Assembly: GCA_947396885.1 (NCBI GenBank)
Contig: OX377203.1
Location: 22,137,253-22,201,252 of the forward strand
Origin: Heligmosomoides polygyrus polygyrus
Taxonomy: Eukaryota > Nematoda > Chromadorea > Rhabditida > Heligmosomidae
Direction of reading: 5' to 3'
Length of the DNA: 64,000 bases
Part shown: in pieces, positions 35,901-38,768 of the stretch
Layout: the number at the start of each line of letters is the position of its first letter
Position numbering within the stretch: the stretch's first letter is position 1
Notes under the pieces: generated by a model
Databases searched by the model: none
Seen by the model: the letters and a program-made list of their open reading frames with translations, nothing else
What the model was told of the DNA's origin: nothing
Made by a program: the position numbers and the translations under genes

Positions 35901-37947
35901 GGTCCTATGCTTCATCATGGCCGCGTCGCGCTGTCGCAGAAGTGTGCATGGGCCTTTACTGTTTCTATTGTGAGTCTTGCAACATGTGGTTTGTACTGCG
36001 TGTCTGATAGGGCATGTGGAATCCAAGCCCCAAATTTCCATGCAAAGCCAAGACACGATGGGTTCTCACCATCGTGTGAGACACTGCGAGCTTATCTGCC
36101 AGCTGACGTGTCTCTGCCCGCTATCGGTACGAAGAAGATGGAGTAGTTCAGTGTCGTCCAATTCATCGAGCGAATACTCTCCCTCTAAAAACTTTCTGAA
36201 CCACTCATAACAGGCGCGATGAGTAGTAGATCCCAAGCCATATATATGGTTAATTTGGTCGGCTGTCTGATATGCTGCAGATCCTTTAATGAATTCATGA
36301 AGAATGCCCTGCCGAAAATGGCCATGAGGTAGATCTGGCAACGAAGTGCAAGAAGGGTCTTGACCTGTGTCCGCGTGCGAACGGTGGACAAGTGTAATAG
36401 GAAATCAGCAATCAATACTGGCTAGTGTTTTTGCAAGAAGAACGGTAAAAAAAAACTTTTCGAAGTGTGAAGAGACTTTTTCCAACCTAATACATTTTCT
36501 TGAAGCAGAAATTGATTTTATCCTTCTTAGAGAGTGTTTAGTTTAATCCGGAAGACGTCTGGTTCGGTTTTGATGGAGTACTGTTTCATTTTAAAAGTGC
36601 CCAGGTTGATGTGAAAATTGCACCTAACGTCATAGACACCCGTATCACCCCATTTCTCCTGCAATAGGGGACGCGTGGGGATCTGCAGGAGGAAACATCC
36701 CGAATCGGTCCTGACGGTGTTCGGGTCCCGCCCAGGCCAATCAACCGTTCTAACCTTCCTTGGCGAATAGATAACTGGTTATTCAGTTCCTTAAGACACA
36801 CGCGCATTCAAGTGGTCTCCATATTAGGGTGGGGCAAAAGTAATGAGACAAATTCAACAAATTTCTTTATCCCTTTATAAGTCAATTACAACTCAACGCT
36901 GCTGAGGAATGTATTCGCCATTAAGGTCGATGACATTGCTGCCATCGAGCAGCCAACTTCCTGATCCCATCCTTCCAGAACTGCTTAGGCCTGGTGCTGA
37001 TCCACTGCTGGCTATGGTTGTCTAGGTCTGCTTGGGTCCTTGTGTCCCTTCTGACCATGATGTCCTAAAGGCTCAAGAAGTAGTCGTAGTCTCATGGAGA
37101 GATGTCTGGCGAATACGGTGGGTGAGGCATGTGACCGTAGCCCAGCTGAGCAGGCTTATCCGTGGTCACTTTTGCCCGATGGGGTGCGGCGTTGTCAAAG
37201 AGGAGGACCTTCTTGGAGCGCTGAGACCGAATATGTGCGAGTCGCCGGTTCATCTCTTCTATTTCGTTCACCATGGCCTTGGAGTTCATCGTCGTGCTTT
37301 TAGAAACCATGCTTCCAATATACCGATCCAGACTGGGCACAGACTCAAAAGCTCAGGAGGTGCTTCTCGCCGTAAACATCCCGCCGAACGAAGGTCGGTA
37401 ACAGGTCACCAGGCCTCACCCAGACTCGCTGCTTGGCAGGGTTAAGGTAGAAGACGTACTTCTCATCTTGCGTGACTATTGAGTCCAGGCTGCTCGGGAT
37501 TGGGAATTGGGCGAGATTTGCGCGACACAGATCGACTCGTCAGACTGGAGTTTCGGCATGAGACAGACTGGGGTTTCGCATGCTTCTAGAAAGAGCTTAA
37601 GTGGTCACTTCTCAGGTGGCTTGCACTAAGTAGCAAACAAACATACAAACGCGAGTAGCACGAAACGTGACTCCAGTCATGACATATGTATGACATATGT
37701 GGGCACGGCATGGAGAGTCTCATTTCTTTTGGCCCTCTTAATACACCTTGGAAGAGAAAGGGCGTATCCCGAAAAGGTCCTTTCCATGAGTAGTGTCATT
37801 ATTTATCCCCGCTGAGATGACTGTGTTCCAGAATCGGATGCGGACAACGAGCTGTCGCAGTCGGACTTCAACGACGCTTCGGAAGCGTCCGAGGCGGAGG
37901 CGGACCTGGTCGATCGACGCTACTCGGCGAGCACACCGAAGCCTTGA
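3118..37947 (+). CDS. Neuropathy target esterase-like patatin phospholipase (PNPLA6/7 family), 5'-partial, 27 exons
   Basis: The family hydrolyses phosphatidylcholine and lysophosphatidylcholine at the cytosolic face of the ER; it comprises vertebrate NTE/PNPLA6, PNPLA7 and fly Swiss cheese. The joined exons give 1104 codons in continuous phase, against about 1330-1370 residues for the full animal protein; the missing part is the N-terminal membrane anchor. Order seen: linker (1-52), cNMP-binding-like domain 1 (about 60-155, motif [20 protein letters not shown]), domain 2 (about 235-330, [17 protein letters not shown]), domain 3 (about 365-446, [13 protein letters not shown]), conserved linker (486-700), then patatin: GGGGARG at 715-721, GTSIG with Ser745 and DGG with Asp864 form the catalytic dyad. 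An acidic Ser/Asp tail ends in TGA at 37945-37947. Human and fly family members share the block order. Which of the PNPLA6/7 branches it belongs to cannot be decided, as one nematode gene may represent both. Confidence 0.96.
3337..3484 (+). CDS. NTE exon 2: first half of cNMP-binding domain 1
   Basis: Acceptor CTTCAG|G, donor GCG|GTGAGT, residues 52-101. Contains the beta-roll motif [17 protein letters not shown] followed by [15 protein letters not shown]. The intron before it is only 63 bp; the intron after it is 6.5 kb. Confidence 0.95.
3565..4050. mobile_element. MITE with about 75-bp terminal inverted repeats (intron 2)
   Basis: The left arm (about 3570-3660) and right arm (about 3955-4050) are inverted copies sharing CCGGGGGG, TAACAAATTGACTTGA and TGAAGAGAACA. 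The repeat extends outward into ATCTATCCTA on both sides. No ORF. The superfamily is uncertain because no clean target duplication could be fixed. Confidence 0.75.
4051..4954. other. Intron 2 sequence, no gene
   Basis: Contains a fragment (about 4380-4520) of the dispersed repeat rich in GTCCAATTTG/AAGTGTCCA words also seen at 17.4-18.1, 20.0, 21.6, 36.5 and 55.6-56.1 kb. Nothing else recognised. Confidence 0.5.
4955..5302. mobile_element. Palindromic dimer of a tRNA-derived SINE
   Basis: Two tRNA-like units lie head to head. The right unit (5188-5265, + strand) has a box-A-like TGGTGTAAAGGCG and box-B GGTTCGAGTCC, ending CTGGCGCTA. The left unit (about 5040-5110) is its reverse complement. 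The inverted arms are about 110 bp, nearly identical, extend outward to AGCTGTCACAACGATG, and are separated by a loop of about 75 bp. Acceptor pairing is imperfect, so this is not a functional tRNA gene. A partly deleted copy is at 34190-34450. Confidence 0.85.
5582..8293. mobile_element. hAT-superfamily DNA transposon copy with 8-bp TSD
   Basis: The element spans 5590-8285 (2696 bp), bounded by inverted termini CAGGGATGGGCGGAA, and flanked by a direct repeat CTGTCCGT at 5582-5589 and 8286-8293. An 8-bp duplication and a CAGGG-type terminus are hallmarks of hAT. Subterminal AGAAAACAGAAAA repeats occur at both ends. No hAT transposase reading frame is visible. A paralogous empty site lies at about 2334-2341, and a second copy starts at 63141. 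Confidence 0.9.
6380..7720 (+). mobile_element. RTE-type retrotransposon fragment nested in the hAT element
   Basis: The + strand encodes RTE reverse transcriptase pieces: [33 protein letters not shown] and [14 protein letters not shown] (6405-6812), then a stop and frameshifts, then [19 protein letters not shown] and [17 protein letters not shown] (7184-7423). The YADD catalytic block is lost between the pieces. It is a 5'-truncated, inactive copy; the 5' portion of the hAT (5590-6290) is shared with the hAT copy at 63 kb. Confidence 0.85.
8294..8628. other. Intron 2, right flank of hAT
   Basis: Continues the dispersed repeat that the hAT inserted into (GCGATTCCTAGGAAC near 8310 matches 2370). 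No gene. Confidence 0.5.
8833..8929 (+). pseudogene. Duplicate of NTE exon 3, frame-broken
   Basis: Encodes the same [18 protein letters not shown] stretch as the real exon 3, but the only nearby AG (8831-8832) shifts the frame. May be an allele placed in tandem by assembly rather than a true second exon. Confidence 0.7.
9001..9062 (+). pseudogene. Duplicate of NTE exon 4
   Basis: Identical in sequence and splice sites (CTTTTCAG|AAT...GCGAA|GTAAGT) to 10137-10198. Either an assembly duplicate or a very recent tandem copy. Confidence 0.7.
9568..9767. other. Assembly gap, 200 N
   Basis: Exactly 200 undetermined bases, consistent with a placeholder gap. Homologous sequence abuts both edges, so the true gap may be zero or an overlap. 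Confidence 0.98.
9967..10065 (+). CDS. NTE exon 3: second part of cNMP domain 1
   Basis: Acceptor TTTAAAAG|GTT (pyrimidine-poor next to the AG), donor ATG|GTTAGT, residues 102-134. Encodes [20 protein letters not shown] then [13 protein letters not shown], equivalent to the family's G-[DN]-S block of the nucleotide-binding fold. Confidence 0.9.
10137..10198 (+). CDS. NTE exon 4
   Basis: Acceptor CTTTTCAG|AAT, donor GCGAA|GTAAGT, residues 135-155. Encodes [17 protein letters not shown], the last strand/helix of cNMP domain 1. Confidence 0.93.
10977..11124 (+). CDS. NTE exon 5: helical segment after cNMP domain 1
   Basis: Acceptor GTTTAG|G, donor AGG|GTGAGT, residues 155-204. Carries the conserved [19 protein letters not shown] and [18 protein letters not shown] block. 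Confidence 0.95.
11405..11690 (-). mobile_element. tRNA-derived SINE copy 1
   Basis: About 290 bp of the dominant SINE family of this window: tRNA-like head toward 11690, body with TTCCCAGACAAGTCTG and GCCAGCCGATGAGCAAGTC, and GGATAAA-type tail toward 11405. Confidence 0.8.
11880..12175 (+). mobile_element. tRNA-derived SINE copy 2
   Basis: Head with GTGTAGCACAGTCG (box A-like), then ACAAACCGCTGACTTGTTCA and CCTCCACGACATCCTGTAGA, and a TCCTTTATCCTTT tail. Opposite orientation to copy 1, about 200 bp away. Confidence 0.82.
12236..12344 (+). mobile_element. tRNA-derived SINE copy 3, tail fragment
   Basis: Only the body-to-tail part (TGCCTCCACGGCATCCTGTAG, cut here as a diverged match) is present; the tRNA head is missing. 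Confidence 0.6.
12345..13265 (-). mobile_element. CR1-like non-LTR retrotransposon 3' fragment
   Basis: Minus strand encodes RT C-terminal remnants: [35 protein letters not shown] (12632-12949) and [35 protein letters not shown] (12997-13257). The 3' end is a perfect-looking (ATTT)n run at 12345-12392, typical of CR1/Jockey-like elements with short-repeat tails. Frameshifted and 5'-truncated. Confidence 0.82.
13266..13985. other. Intron 5 sequence, nothing recognised
   Basis: No coding similarity, repeat or RNA signal that I can support. Confidence 0.5.
13986..14525. repeat. ACTGGTCCC-rich degenerate minisatellite
   Basis: Short units (about 10-20 bp) based on CACTGGTCCCCCTT and ACCGGTCCC. 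The long proline/glycine open frames here are a by-product of the repeats. The complementary-type sequence GGACCAGTAAGGGG fills 1-350, suggesting the same element family in the opposite orientation. Confidence 0.75.
14552..14805. repeat. 42-bp tandem repeat, about 6 units
   Basis: Units start with GACATCGGTGACACGTC or variants at 14552, 14594, 14637, 14679, 14720 and 14762, a period of 41-43 bp. A 42-bp sub-unit also makes up the minisatellite at 29.15-29.72 kb, and diverged units lie at 48745-49010. Confidence 0.75.
14870..15003 (-). mobile_element. Helitron-like 5' end with (GT)n tract
   Basis: On the minus strand: CCTACTATATATAAGCGAAA followed by a GT microsatellite (14897-14960 on + as AC). 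The same structure, TACTATATATAAAAGAG then a (GT)/(CCGT) tract, occurs at 47375. This resembles the 5' subterminal region of Helentron-type elements with attached microsatellites; identification is structural. Confidence 0.5.
15078..15370 (+). mobile_element. tRNA-derived SINE copy 4
   Basis: Head GGGCGCCTCGTAGCGCTGTCGG, then CCCGGGTCAACCAAGC, AGACTTGTCTGGGAA and a tail with CCTTATCCTTTAT. Full length. Confidence 0.8.
15371..15988. other. Rest of intron 5
   Basis: Around 15480-15600 the words TACCCACGATGA, CGTCGTGGGTATGCC and CGTCGTGGGTATATTC form imperfect inverted/direct repeats (a degraded palindromic repeat). No gene. Confidence 0.4.
15989..16078 (+). CDS. NTE exon 6
   Basis: Residues 205-234 ([20 protein letters not shown]...), donor AAG|GTTGGT. 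The acceptor region TTTTCAGAG has two AGs two bases apart. Only the second (15987-15988) keeps the phase of exon 5, so exact splicing is needed here. Confidence 0.88.
16135..16242 (+). CDS. NTE exon 7: start of cNMP domain 2
   Basis: Acceptor ATTTAG|GGT, donor CAG|GTACCA, residues 235-270, with [20 protein letters not shown] and [11 protein letters not shown]. Preceded by a 56-bp intron. Confidence 0.94.
16316..16488 (+). CDS. NTE exon 8: rest of cNMP domain 2
   Basis: Acceptor ATGTAG|GAA, donor CG|GTGAGT, residues 271-328. Acidic loop EPQDDDDN, then [20 protein letters not shown]. Confidence 0.94.
16552..16683 (+). CDS. NTE exon 9: linker into cNMP domain 3
   Basis: Acceptor TTCCAG|A, donor AG|GTACGA, residues 328-372, with [20 protein letters not shown]. 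Confidence 0.94.
   Translation, partial: TAGSSTTYLSAGGAFCNSPTLAIPSWCRFCSRLGAGGFRAGCL
16750..17050 (+). mobile_element. tRNA-derived SINE copy 5 (intron 9)
   Basis: Head GGCGTCGTAGCGCAGTCGGA, body with CAGGCTTGTCCAGGAAGG, and a short degraded tail. Confidence 0.78.
17051..17529. other. Intron 9: homopolymer runs and dispersed repeat
   Basis: 17293-17317 is a T-run followed by a G-run. From about 17395 starts the dispersed repeat shared with 55.6 kb (TTTTTATTCGA, TTCACACCTG, ACACACAT). Confidence 0.6.
17517..17847 (-). mobile_element. tRNA-derived SINE copy 6 with 13-bp target duplication
   Basis: The SINE body is 17530-17834, flanked by TTGTTGCATGTAA (17517-17529) and TTGCTGCATGTAA (17835-17847), a 13-bp duplication with one mismatch. 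The tail side carries AAGGATAAAAGGATAAAGGG and the head side the tRNA-like GCGCAGTCGGA block. Such duplications are the mark of LINE-driven retroposition. Confidence 0.9.
17848..18163. repeat. Right half of dispersed repeat split by SINE 6
   Basis: Continues the repeat broken at 17529. It contains GTGTCCAATTTGATTTG and AAAAGTGTCCACTTCGA and aligns by eye with 55780-56165. No ORF; class unknown. Confidence 0.65.
18164..18272 (+). CDS. NTE exon 10: cNMP domain 3
   Basis: Acceptor GTTTCAG|A, donor ATG|GTGCGT, residues 372-408: [20 protein letters not shown] then [11 protein letters not shown]. The most strongly conserved of the three beta-roll segments. Confidence 0.95.
18361..18474 (+). CDS. 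NTE exon 11
   Basis: Acceptor GCTTCAG|ATG, donor CAG|GTGAGC, residues 409-446: [20 protein letters not shown] and the following helix. Confidence 0.94.
18571..18740 (-). mobile_element. CR1-like 3' tail fragment
   Basis: Starts with TTATTTATTTATTCATC and continues with a short non-coding stretch resembling the 3' ends at 12.35 and 34.57 kb. Heavily 5'-truncated. Confidence 0.5.
18779..18920. mobile_element. Palindromic GGCC-ended MITE (intron 11)
   Basis: 142 bp with about 30-bp inverted termini, TTAGGCCTTTGTTATACCAT on the left and its near-complement on the right. The centre contains ATCGATATGGG palindromes. The end GGCC flanked by TTA/TAA resembles the other GGCC MITEs of this window. 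Confidence 0.8.
18974..19090 (+). CDS. NTE exon 12 with a GC donor
   Basis: Acceptor GTTTAAG|GTT, residues 447-485 ([13 protein letters not shown]...[13 protein letters not shown]). To keep phase with exon 13 the exon must end at AAG|GCAGGT, a GC-AG intron. Confidence 0.88.
19130..19240 (-). mobile_element. CR1-like 3' tail fragment (intron 12)
   Basis: ATTCATTTATTTACT followed by the short 3' region of a CR1-like element. Weakly supported. Confidence 0.4.
19490..19620 (-). repeat. Fragment of GGATAATCCG-type dispersed element
   Basis: Shares words such as ATTGGATCCGA and ATTCGGATA with 9360-9440 and 10500-10590. Possibly a Tc1/pogo-like MITE; not resolved. Confidence 0.4.
19730..19884 (+). 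CDS. NTE exon 13: conserved Rossmann-like linker, part 1
   Basis: Acceptor GTTCTAG|AAT, donor GAGAA|GTGAGT, residues 486-537. Contains [20 protein letters not shown], the family-specific region between the cNMP and patatin domains. Confidence 0.95.
20260..20545 (+). mobile_element. CR1-like retrotransposon 3' fragment (intron 13)
   Basis: Matches the C-terminal coding end of the CR1-like copy at 34709-34900 in the opposite orientation (shared CAATTTTTCACTTGCCGTGC and ATTCCTTAAGG). 5'-truncated. Confidence 0.75.
20816..21066 (-). mobile_element. tRNA-derived SINE copy 7, head truncated
   Basis: Tail near 20816 (AAAGGATATATGACG), body to 21060. The tRNA head is lost at GGAACCTGGCT. Confidence 0.78.
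21130..21411 (-). mobile_element. tRNA-derived SINE copy 8
   Basis: Full length: tail GATAAAGGATAAAGGACG, body with CCAGACAAGTCTGGTACC, and head GCGCCTCCTCCGACTGCGC (reverse strand). Followed by an AT-rich (ATT)n-type tract at 21440-21530. Confidence 0.85.
21540..21868. other. End of intron 13, dispersed-repeat fragment
   Basis: Fragment of the GTGTCCAATTTG-type repeat family (TTTCTTGGAGTGGAG, GACGAATTTGACTTGAAAATGG). No gene. Confidence 0.45.
21869..21895 (+). CDS. NTE exon 14: 27-bp micro-exon
   Basis: Acceptor TTCTGCAG|A, donor CT|GTAAGT. Completes a Lys codon and encodes FLQSYDFT plus two bases. Phase 2 in and phase 2 out, so skipping it removes nine residues without frameshift. It bridges exons 13 and 15 at the position where the family has a short helix before the FRL...WL motif. 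Confidence 0.82.
22025..22126 (+). CDS. NTE exon 15
   Basis: Acceptor TTGTAG|G, donor AG|GTGGGC, residues 546-580: [20 protein letters not shown] then [12 protein letters not shown]. Confidence 0.94.
22271..22340 (+). CDS. NTE exon 16
   Basis: Acceptor CTGTTCAG|A, donor TTG|GTGAGT, residues 580-603: [20 protein letters not shown], the highly conserved CLRQAD block. Confidence 0.95.
22395..22521 (+). CDS. NTE exon 17
   Basis: Acceptor CTTTTCAG|ATG, donor CAG|GTGCGC, residues 604-646: [20 protein letters not shown] then WLKDTYYS. Confidence 0.95.
22724..23030 (+). mobile_element. tRNA-derived SINE copy 9 (intron 17)
   Basis: Head GGGTACGTGTAGCGCAGTCG, body with AAAGCGCTGACTTGTTCATC, tail TTCCTTTATCCTTTATTTTT. 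Immediately followed (23035-23165) by what looks like a second, degraded head (GTGTGCTAGCACAGCCAG). Confidence 0.82.
23302..23387 (+). CDS. NTE exon 18
   Basis: Acceptor TGTTTAG|GT, donor CCA|GTAAGA, residues 646-674: [20 protein letters not shown], a basic linker preceding the catalytic domain. Confidence 0.92.
23445..23581 (+). CDS. NTE exon 19: start of patatin domain, oxyanion loop
   Basis: Acceptor CTTCCAG|GTC, donor AG|GTAATC, residues 675-720. Contains [20 protein letters not shown] and ends in [16 protein letters not shown], the glycine-rich oxyanion-hole loop of patatin phospholipases. Confidence 0.97.
23702..23855 (+). CDS. NTE exon 20: catalytic serine
   Basis: Acceptor TTTTCAG|A, donor AGT|GTGAGT, residues 720-771. 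[20 protein letters not shown] is followed by [13 protein letters not shown]; Ser745 is encoded by TCA at 23775-23777. Confidence 0.97.
23856..25518. other. Intron 20 (1.66 kb)
   Basis: Contains a palindromic MITE at about 24310-24455. The remainder (24460-25500) has short open frames but no recognised coding similarity; it may be an old retrotransposon remnant. Confidence 0.5.
24310..24455. mobile_element. Palindromic MITE (intron 20)
   Basis: Inverted repeat built on GGGGCCATATTCATCAACCG / TTGATGAGTCCGGTCCC at the ends and AATACCGCCAAACCTGAT / ATCAGGGGTTTGGCGGTATT near the centre, with a loop of about 14 bp. Confidence 0.75.
25519..25676 (+). CDS. NTE exon 21
   Basis: Acceptor TTCTAG|GGT, donor ATCAC|GTAAGT, residues 772-824: [20 protein letters not shown] then [19 protein letters not shown]. 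Confidence 0.96.
25748..25906 (+). CDS. NTE exon 22: catalytic aspartate
   Basis: Residues 824-877: [50 protein letters not shown]. Asp864 of DGG completes the Ser-Asp dyad. The acceptor is the unusual TGTTGAAG|GAC, chosen because it alone preserves the phase and the conserved T-x-S-x-M-R-V-H block. Confidence 0.93.
26300..26750. mobile_element. TIR element with about 95-bp inverted ends, host of a nested MITE
   Basis: Left arm 26305-26405 (ATGGTGAAACATACC, ATATCGATCGTCTAG, CTCTGTTTAC-type words) and right arm 26625-26745 are inverted copies. No ORF. A second, TAA-flanked MITE lies in the middle at 26417-26550. Confidence 0.82.
26417..26550. mobile_element. PIF/Harbinger-like MITE, TAA target duplication
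   Basis: Termini GGGCCTGTTTATACTTCGACG and the exact inverted GTATAAACAGGCCC, flanked by TAA (26414-26416 and 26551-26553). 134 bp, with a core rich in GTCGTCGC/GCGACG. Confidence 0.88.
26840..26999 (+). CDS. NTE exon 23
   Basis: Acceptor GTGTCAG|G, donor CAG|GTGAGT, residues 877-930: [40 protein letters not shown], ending EEIQ. Confidence 0.96.
27058..27186 (+). CDS. NTE exon 24
   Basis: Residues 931-973: [40 protein letters not shown]. The preceding intron is 58 bp, and the nonamer GAGATTCAG occurs both as the end of exon 23 and as the end of the intron. Donor CTG|GTACGC. Confidence 0.95.
27250..28700 (-). mobile_element. RTE retrotransposon: 5' region and APE endonuclease remnant (intron 24)
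   Basis: Minus strand. 28700-28280 is the 5' untranslated part, also found at 46783-47145. 28279-27419 encodes an apurinic-type endonuclease: [49 protein letters not shown] and the metal-binding [13 protein letters not shown] frameshift near 27625 moves the frame to a second open piece with [19 protein letters not shown], and the SDH motif follows an in-frame TGA near 27450. RT is absent. Not functional. Confidence 0.88.
28849..28985. mobile_element. Possible hAT-type terminus
   Basis: CAGGGATGTGTTGAAATTTT followed by subterminal repeats (CGAAACACGGAATACGAAACG) resembles hAT ends. A mirrored GGAACACGG-rich stretch ending TTCTGCACATCC lies at 32690-32805, so an element may span 28849-32805, but no target duplication is visible. 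Confidence 0.4.
29100..29735. repeat. Minisatellite, 155-158-bp units with 42-bp sub-repeats
   Basis: Four units with GTGCCTGGCGACTCAGTAGA at 29146, 29304, 29459 and 29614 (periods 158, 155, 155). Each unit contains two about 42-bp sub-units ending CGAACACGTTGCCCAAC or CGAACACGCTGCCAAAC and a spacer with CCTGTAAGGGGGAATCGT. The open frames here are repeat artefacts. Confidence 0.92.
29753..31290 (+). repeat. 108-bp satellite array, 14 units (intron 24)
   Basis: Near-identical head-to-tail 108-bp units containing CGGTCCGAAACTTTAGCC, GGTCGCTGAACACGAATCTG and an ATCGAT-rich palindromic block. Because 108 is a multiple of 3, one frame stays open for 511 codons (29785-31320), repeating [20 protein letters not shown] as a 36-residue unit. 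One codon varies among units (TCC, TTA, TTC). Nothing suggests this is a real protein: it has no splice support, and the visible differences are changes of amino acid rather than silent. Confidence 0.93.
31320..31600 (+). mobile_element. Helitron-like 3' end following the satellite
   Basis: Purine-rich GGACCAATA / CAGTAATG repeats, then double hairpins GCGCG-aa-GCGCGC (about 31527-31541) and CACGCC-gata-GGCGTG (31551-31570), matching 481-560. The satellite therefore appears to be an internal expansion of this element. Confidence 0.5.
31660..31950 (-). mobile_element. tRNA-derived SINE copy 10 (intron 24)
   Basis: Tail TAAAGGATAAAGGACGG near 31663, body CCTTCCCAGACAGGTCTGG, head CCTGCGACTGCGCTATACG (reverse). 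Confidence 0.85.
31951..32949. other. End of intron 24
   Basis: No gene recognised. 32690-32805 is rich in GGAACACGGAA/CGGAACGG words ending in TTCTGCACATCC, possibly the right end of the hAT-like element beginning at 28849. Confidence 0.45.
32950..33081 (+). CDS. NTE exon 25
   Basis: Acceptor GTTGCAG|TCG, donor AAG|GTATGG, residues 974-1017: [16 protein letters not shown], the conserved G-Y-x-Y-G element closing the catalytic domain, then a variable helix. Confidence 0.95.
33358..33505 (+). CDS. NTE exon 26
   Basis: Acceptor TTTTCCAG|CGC, donor GATC|GTAAGT, residues 1018-1067. [20 protein letters not shown] matches the family's SFTDLAE block; the exon ends in an acidic stretch [11 protein letters not shown]. 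Confidence 0.94.
33506..33909. other. Start of intron 26, nothing recognised
   Basis: Mixed AT-rich intronic sequence without a recognisable element. Confidence 0.5.
33910..34145 (-). mobile_element. tRNA-derived SINE copy 11, truncated
   Basis: AAAGGATAAATGACGG tail, body GGTGGCCAGTCGATGGACCA, head missing past 34140. Confidence 0.75.
34190..34450. mobile_element. Second palindromic tRNA-SINE dimer, left arm deleted
   Basis: The left arm keeps only AAACTTCTAGCGCC...GACTCGAACCC (about 34225-34293). The loop and the right tRNA-like unit (about 34345-34420: TGGTGTAAAGGCG, GGTTCGAGTCCC) are complete. Same outer sequence (GCTGTCACAACGATG) as the copy at 5 kb. Its right end is cut by the mariner at 34456. 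Confidence 0.82.
34571..35443 (-). mobile_element. CR1-like retrotransposon 3' fragment inside mariner A
   Basis: Open frame of 212 codons (35347-34709) for the RT C-terminal region: [51 protein letters not shown] and [20 protein letters not shown], the usual non-LTR order. The 3' end carries an ATTT-repeat tail (34571-34590). The frame is intact over this part, so the insertion is comparatively young, but it is strongly 5'-truncated. Confidence 0.9.
35625..35958. mobile_element. GGCC-type MITE inside mariner A, TTA target duplication
   Basis: Element 35628-35955 (328 bp) with ends AGGCCCATGCACACTTC and inverted GTGTGCATGGGCCT, flanked by TTA on both sides. Very GC-rich core with repeated GCGGCGTCGC/TGTCGC words. 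PIF/Harbinger-like by target duplication. Confidence 0.87.
36493..36649. other. Intron 26 segment with dispersed repeat
   Basis: Right-hand part of the GTGTCC/AATTTG-type dispersed repeat (CCTTCTTAGAGAGTGT, AAAAGTGCCCAGGTTG), as at 18.1 and 56.1 kb. Confidence 0.45.
36650..36823 (+). mobile_element. tRNA-derived SINE, internally deleted and diverged
   Basis: Box-B-like GTTCGGGTCCCGCCCAGGCC, then CCTTGGCGAATAGATAAC and ACACGCGCATTCAAGTGGTC. Mariner B inserted at its right end. Confidence 0.6.
36822..37743 (-). mobile_element. mariner element B
   Basis: Element 36824-37741 (about 918 bp), ends TTAGGGTGGGGCAAAAGTAA and inverted TTACTTTTG-like GAAATGAGAC/GGGCCAAAAG, TA on both sides. The minus strand (37340-37092) encodes a transposase piece with [28 protein letters not shown] and [12 protein letters not shown]. 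Shorter than a full 1.3-kb mariner, with the N-terminal half decayed. Confidence 0.87.
37832..37947 (+). CDS. NTE exon 27 (last), acidic C-terminus and stop
   Basis: Acceptor TGTTCCAG|AA, residues 1067-1104: [20 protein letters not shown] then [17 protein letters not shown] and TGA at 37945-37947. A Ser/Asp/Glu-rich tail is usual for the family and a likely site of phosphorylation (inference). Confidence 0.93.
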
Positions 37948-38768
37948 GAGTCTCGCACCGATGCGTAGTGTACATGACGTGTTTTCGAGTTGTTCGCTTT
38001 GTTTGTATGTTGCGCGTTCTGACACCACACGGGATTTCGTTGAGCTTAGTTCTTGTTCTCGTTGCCATTTCCACACTCACTTTCTCGAGCAGTGTGCGGT
38101 CCCCCCTCGTCCGGTGTTCTCATCCCCGTCTTCTGTCCCCTGTTGTTGTATCGCTCTTGCTGGAGATTCCTCTCCAATCTGCGCCATAACCCATGAACCG
38201 GTACGTGTCTAGCGGTAGTGTTCGGCTGGTGATCTGTTCTACAAGTGAGATTAGAGCATAGCTGCGTTTCGTTCTGTTTTGTTCTCGCCCCGAGCAGTGC
38301 ACTGGGCCCAGGGTCCCAGCGGCCAGCTCCTTAACTGCGTGTGTTCGGTACATATTTGTCTAGCTGTTCTAGGTCCTAGTTATTTGTTGTTCTCTCTGAC
38401 ACAGCCTACTGAGGCGTACTTCTCGCTGAAGAAATCCCCTGAAGAGATCTGCTGTTTCGATTGTGATGTAGGTGTAGCCGGCGGCCGTCTGTGTTGTTGC
38501 GTTGTGTTCATGTCTCTTAGCACTTCCGAAGAGTACTAGTTGCAGCTGTTGGGTAATGTTCAACTGACGTCCACGTTCTTTCTCCGGCACATGACGCTGA
38601 CCGTCTTTTCGCCCGTTCTTTCTCCATTCGTTATTTTGTCGATGACATGAGAGGTGCGTTCGGTTTCGAATAAACTGAAGTTGCTTTTGTCGAGTCCTCC
38701 ATGTCTGCAGGGTGGCGAATAAGTTCTCGCCGTTTCGTGATAGAATCTTATTGATCTTTCGGGATCTA
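37948..38768 (+). other. Probable 3' UTR and flank of the NTE gene
   Basis: No coding signal. The first AATAAA after the stop is at 38669-38674, about 0.7 kb downstream and just before the Tc1-like element. Whether it is the used poly(A) signal cannot be told from sequence. Confidence 0.4.

Larger units (their letters stand above)
34454..36492 (-). mobile_element. mariner element A, interrupted by CR1 and a MITE
   Basis: Inverted ends TTAGGTTGGAAAAA at 34456 and (reverse) 36490, each flanked by TA. The minus strand encodes a transposase N-terminal helix-turn-helix region (36341-36066: [39 protein letters not shown]) and a C-terminal piece (35652-35449: [18 protein letters not shown]). The middle with the first two catalytic aspartates is deleted. 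Two later insertions sit inside: a CR1-like fragment and a TTA-flanked MITE. Confidence 0.9.
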
